From positions 1 through 14,225 of the forward strand of contig LT649767.1 of assembly GCA_900128395.1 (NCBI GenBank): DNA of 14,225 bases, read 5' to 3'. Made by a program: the position numbers and the translations under genes. Origin of the DNA: Stramenopiles sp. TOSAG23-2. Lineage: Eukaryota; Sar. Position 1 is the first letter of the stretch. The number at the start of each line of letters is the position of its first letter. Below the pieces are notes generated by a model. The model was given only the letters and a program-made list of their open reading frames with translations, ran no database searches and had not been told where the DNA came from. This document shows, in pieces, positions 12,837-14,225 of the stretch.

Positions 12837-14225
12837 TTACCCTCCTCTGTTGTACTTTCATTATTGGTACCTTTCTTCCGTTCCATATACATATACCAAG
12901 CGGAAAAAAATATACTACCAACAAATGGGCAAAGTACTAAAATTAAAAGAAATGGATCCATTGGATGATCATAAGTACCATCTGTATTTTTATGTAAACT
13001 TGATGCTCTAGAAGATGCAATTGCAGAAATAAAAACGAGTAAATTTAAACAAATGTCTTCTGCATTATTTAAATATACATGTGGAAATGGTTTTAATCGT
13101 GTATGTACAGTCCGTACCAATAAAAACCCCAACGTAAGCATTACAAGTTTATTTTCATGATTCATTGGCAATGCTGCGATACTAATTAAAAATAAACGAC
13201 GTCCCATATCAATTGATGTATACCACCAACATTCTTCATTATAAGATTTTGTAACTACAAGCATCCATCTATTTTTCTTTACACCACCTGCCTCACGTTT
13301 TAATTTTGCATAACGATATAATAAATATGGCACCAATAAAATACCAATAATACCAATAATTGCAAATAATTGCCAGATCCAACTTGTATCTTTAAAACAA
13401 ATAATTTCAGGAGCACTAAAAAGTATTAATTTATCTCCAAGTACTCGACAATTAATAAGTTGAATTAAAAATTTTGTTATTGATGCATATAATGATAATA
13501 AACATGTTGTTATTGCCGGTCCAAAATTTGCACGTTTTTTTTCATTTTTACGAAATACATAAATACATATTGGCCAACATAATAACATTAATATACCCAT
13601 TGGATATATATTAAATGCTAATTTACCAATTGGTGTTAAATTTGGTAATAAACAACTGAATGGATTTTCAGTCGTTAGTTTATCATTACTATTACTATCT
13701 GAATGATCTGCTTCGTTCGTTGCTACATTAAAACTAAAAAGCATCAATAAAGGTCCACTAACACGTTTTACTAATTGTGATGGACTTAACACTAAACCAA
13801 CAACTTGGTAAAAAAACATTAAATTCTTAAATATTAATGTGAATAAAATATTTTTTGTTCCTGCAAGATATGTTTTACGTAATAAATATATAATAAATAT
13901 CATACCAATTGGAAAAGGAATGATAAACCAAAACCAATTTATGGAAGTGCATTTACGACATATGGAACTGCCTAAAACTTCACTATAGCCGGAGATGCAA
14001 GAACCGCATAAAGGGGTTAATGGATAACGATTTGTTGCACAATCATATCCACTTCCAATACGGCATCCTATTCCATTTATATCATATGGTTTAAGGGAAG
14101 AACCATTAAAATGCGGGCAACATTGACCACCACTACATTCAAATACTGATAATTCACCATAATGTGTATCAATATGTCCAACATGTCCATAATATCCTGG
14201 TTGTACATAGACATCATCCTGTCCC
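12803..14225 (-). CDS. Cys-rich multi-spanning membrane protein (partial, N-terminus beyond window)
   Basis: Open without a stop from the right edge to 12803, 473 residues. The first 93 or so visible residues are extracellular-type and Cys-rich, including CCPHFNG and CGSCISGY...CRKC, resembling the small EGF/GCC2-GCC3-like units found before the membrane domain in large protist surface proteins. About eight hydrophobic spans follow (about 95-115, 125-146, 201-224, 232-257, 281-304, 343-370, 388-404, 423-447), separated by charged loops. The stretch YNEECWWYTSIDMGRRLFL resembles the W/E...RR motif I recall from such families; KPFPHVYLNNAED is shared with TRP-like proteins at a similar place, only as a loose likeness. 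Function is unknown; sensor, channel or adhesion are possible. The C-terminus is altered: the duplication junction replaces the normal tail with ten unrelated residues. Confidence 0.8.
   Translation of the reverse strand, partial: GQDDVYVQPGYYGHVGHIDTHYGELSVFECSGGQCCPHFNGSSLKPYDINGIGCRIGSGYDCATNRYPLTPLCGSCISGYSEVLGSSICRKCTSINWFWFIIPFPIGMIFIIYLLRKTYLAGTKNILFTLIFKNLMFFYQVVGLVLSPSQLVKRVSGPLLMLFSFNVATNEADHSDSNSNDKLTTENPFSCLLPNLTPIGKLAFNIYPMGILMLLCWPICIYVFRKNEKKRANFGPAITTCLLSLYASITKFLIQLINCRVLGDKLILFSAPEIICFKDTSWIWQLFAIIGIIGILLVPYLLYRYAKLKREAGGVKKNRWMLVVTKSYNEECWWYTSIDMGRRLFLISIAALPMNHENKLVMLTLGFLLVRTVHTRLKPFPHVYLNNAEDICLNLLVFISAIASSRASSLHKNTDGTYDHPMDPFLLILVLCPFVGSIFFSAWYMYMERKKGTNNESTTEEGNFYWYGLYIHD
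12836..13125. repeat. 290-bp tandem duplication, copy B
   Basis: Partner of copy A and continuous with the body of the membrane protein gene above 13125. The A/B junction shifts the frame: after TTEEGN the protein reads a short foreign end (FYWYGLYIHD) and stops at 12803-12805. Confidence 0.96.

Noticed and set aside
1-14225. CRISPR array, integron, bacterial defence island or prophage
   Set aside because: The repeats present are few and irregularly spaced, genes are eukaryotic with introns, and no integrase, transposase or Cas-like frame is found.

Overview
The window looks like nuclear DNA from a unicellular eukaryote. Evidence: a Sec23 COPII gene and an ER protein disulfide isomerase ending in HDEL; GTAAGT/AG introns of 165 and probably 60 nt; long Asn/Asp/Glu low-complexity runs inside proteins; strongly AT-rich DNA with many (TA)n tracts; no bacterial operon signals. 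The standard code fits every frame. I cannot place the lineage. The mix (ankyrin cassette protein, tubby-like protein, IQ-motif protein, Cys-rich multi-spanning membrane protein) would suit a flagellate or amoeboid protist, but no marker gene is present.

Layout. 1-1453 (-): Sec23, two exons visible, C-terminus off the left edge. 1454-2591: divergent intergenic region with three copies of a 55-bp repeat, two adjacent stem-loops and a (TAA)12 tract. 2592-4157 (+): ankyrin-repeat protein of four related cassettes, ending in a CaaX-type CIIS tail. 4158-4903: intergenic, with a perfect 33-bp inverted repeat whose loop region carries CCCTAACCCT. 4904-6202 (+): divergent tubby-like protein. 6409-8946 (-): large IQ-motif (calmodulin-binding type) protein, convergent with the tubby gene. 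9007-9228 (-): a short transmembrane exon that probably splices onto the IQ gene through a 60-nt intron, or else a separate 76-aa protein. 9229-10116: intergenic with a 72/74-bp direct repeat. 10117-11667 (+): protein disulfide isomerase with a-b'-a' layout and no recognisable b domain. 11668-12359: 3' flanks and duplicated gene ends. 12360-14225 (-): Cys-rich multi-spanning membrane protein, N-terminus off the right edge, whose 3' end has been tandemly duplicated twice (290-bp and about 300-bp units).

The genes do not form a pathway. Sec23 and the disulfide isomerase both serve the secretory route, but they are ordinary housekeeping genes. I do not see a defence island or a biosynthetic cluster. 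The most unusual part is the right end: the 290-bp duplication interrupts the reading frame of the membrane protein, yet 7 of the 11 differences between its copies are silent. It also places a GTAA donor-like site and a CAG acceptor-like site so that removal of 284 nt would restore the frame. The hairpin at 4320-4401 and the transmembrane/IQ junction at 8947-9006 are the other places most worth checking.
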